This document shows positions 63,070-64,000 of a DNA stretch of 64,000 nt, one piece after another. Position 1 is the stretch's first letter; each line of letters begins with the position of its first letter. Below the pieces are notes generated by a model. It saw nothing but the letters and a program-made list of their open reading frames with translations. It was not told where the DNA came from and ran no database searches. The position numbers and the translations under genes were made by a program. Source of the DNA: Piezodorus guildinii (Eukaryota > Arthropoda > Insecta > Hemiptera > Pentatomidae); NCBI GenBank assembly GCA_023052935.1, contig CM041295.1, positions 162,364,366 through 162,428,365 on the forward strand. The letters are read 5' to 3'.

Positions 63070-64000
63070 ATATTAAAAATCTATTGCCCTCCTGCTACTT
63101 CTCTCACCTATAATAACCTTGAATCCTTATTCCGATCCTTTGGTCCGCGCTTCATTGCTGGGGGCGATTACAACGCCAAAGACCAACGGTGGGGATGCCG
63201 AACGTCCAACACTCGTGGCAGGATTCTTTCCAGCTTCACAACCTCCAATAGCTATTCCATCTTGTCACCCCAGAATCCCACGTACTGGCCAACTTCCCTT
63301 AAAAAGTATTAGTTCCCAAATTCCCTCCGCCCAAACTACAATCAAATCCCTCGATGACTTCTCCTCAGATCATAGCCCGGTTCTACTTCTCATGCATTCA
63401 CAACCTGTTCTTAAACCCTCTCTTCCTTCCCTGATTAAAGGACGTGTTGACTGGGACTGTTTTCATAATGATTTAGAGAGCAAACTTGACTTAAACATTC
63501 TGTTAAAAACTAATCATGACATAGACTCCGCCATACAAGAACTTACAAAGTCGATAGAAACTGTCATAGACACCAACACATCCCTTCGCAAAATTGGACA
63601 TCTTCATAAAACAAACTTACCGAATCACATTCGACTCCTACTAACTGACAAACGTAGAGCAAGAAAAAAATGGCACAACACAAGATATCCATCTGACAAA
63701 AAGCATTACAATCACCTGACAAACAAATTAAAAACAGAAATAAGAAAATTCAAAATACAAAACTTTCAGAACTTTACAGAGAACTTGACCACTTCAGACA
63801 AATCTTTATGGACAACAACCGCAAAACTGCTAAAATTTAAAATCTTTAATCATTCTCTCCTCACTAAATCCCAAACCTGGTCGAGATCCGATGAAGAGAA
63901 ATCCCAAATCTTTGGAGAACATCTTTTCAACACGTTTAATCCGCATCCTGATATCCTTAATCCCTGCCATAGTGAACATGTTGAAGCAGAACTAACTGTT
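63070..64000 (+). pseudogene. jockey-type LINE: endonuclease end, linker, RT start (runs off the window)
   Basis: The plus strand encodes RFIAGGDYNAKDQRWGCRTS (63150-63208, the GGDxNAKxxxW box of jockey-type APE endonucleases), then TTSNSYSILSPQNPTYWPTS. A stop and frameshift lie near 63310, then DDFSSDHSPVLLL with the catalytic SDH (about 63355). A linker (NHIRLLLTDKRRARKKWHNT) follows, open to the window end. The 5' end near 63070 is truncated within the endonuclease. Confidence 0.87.

Overview
This window is arthropod (very probably insect) nuclear DNA. It is AT-rich, intron-containing and packed with animal transposable elements: Ty3/Gypsy LTR elements, jockey-, RTE-, R2- and L2/CR1-type LINEs, Penelope, mariner, Tc1, hAT-like elements and tRNA-headed SINEs. 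There is no bacterial gene organisation. The order cannot be fixed from the sequence alone.

The only host gene I can support is a plus-strand Homer homologue (EVH1 plus coiled-coil postsynaptic scaffold). Five internal coding exons lie at 18633-18789, 24118-24249, 32790-33053, 61567-61688 and 62709-62890. Splice sites and phases all agree, and together they encode residues 3-287 of the expected protein. The start exon (it should supply ATG GG) and the rest of the coiled coil are not seen. The intron between exons 4 and 5 of this set is 28.5 kb and is nearly all mobile DNA.

Layout. 0.1-1 kb: LINE relics. 1.1-7.05 kb: a foldback-type element with long inverted arms, split by a young CsRn1-like Gypsy retrotransposon (1580-6216, identical 193-bp LTRs, GCGC target duplication, gag/pol -1 frameshift site). 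7.1-13.1 kb: broken LTR-element pieces and a SINE cluster. 13.6-17.5 kb: LINE fragments, an AT-rich palindromic element, microsatellites and a candidate solo LTR. 18.6-62.9 kb: Homer, with introns holding an L2/CR1-like LINE that duplicated 83 bp across an exon/intron border (24204-24286 and 26419-26501); mariner copies; a Tc1 element split by an R2-like LINE; a jockey LINE split by a SINE; a hAT-like element; a Penelope element inside a mariner inside an RTE LINE (45655-49620); a large inverted duplication (53.3-55.1 kb against 60.0-60.5 kb); and a tandem array of primer-binding-site-like units (56.36-56.64 kb). 63.07-64 kb: the start of another jockey-type LINE that runs off the window.

Apart from the CsRn1-like element, whose gag and pol frames look intact, every transposon coding region shows stops, frameshifts, truncation or lost catalytic residues. 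The nested insertions give a relative insertion order at several places.
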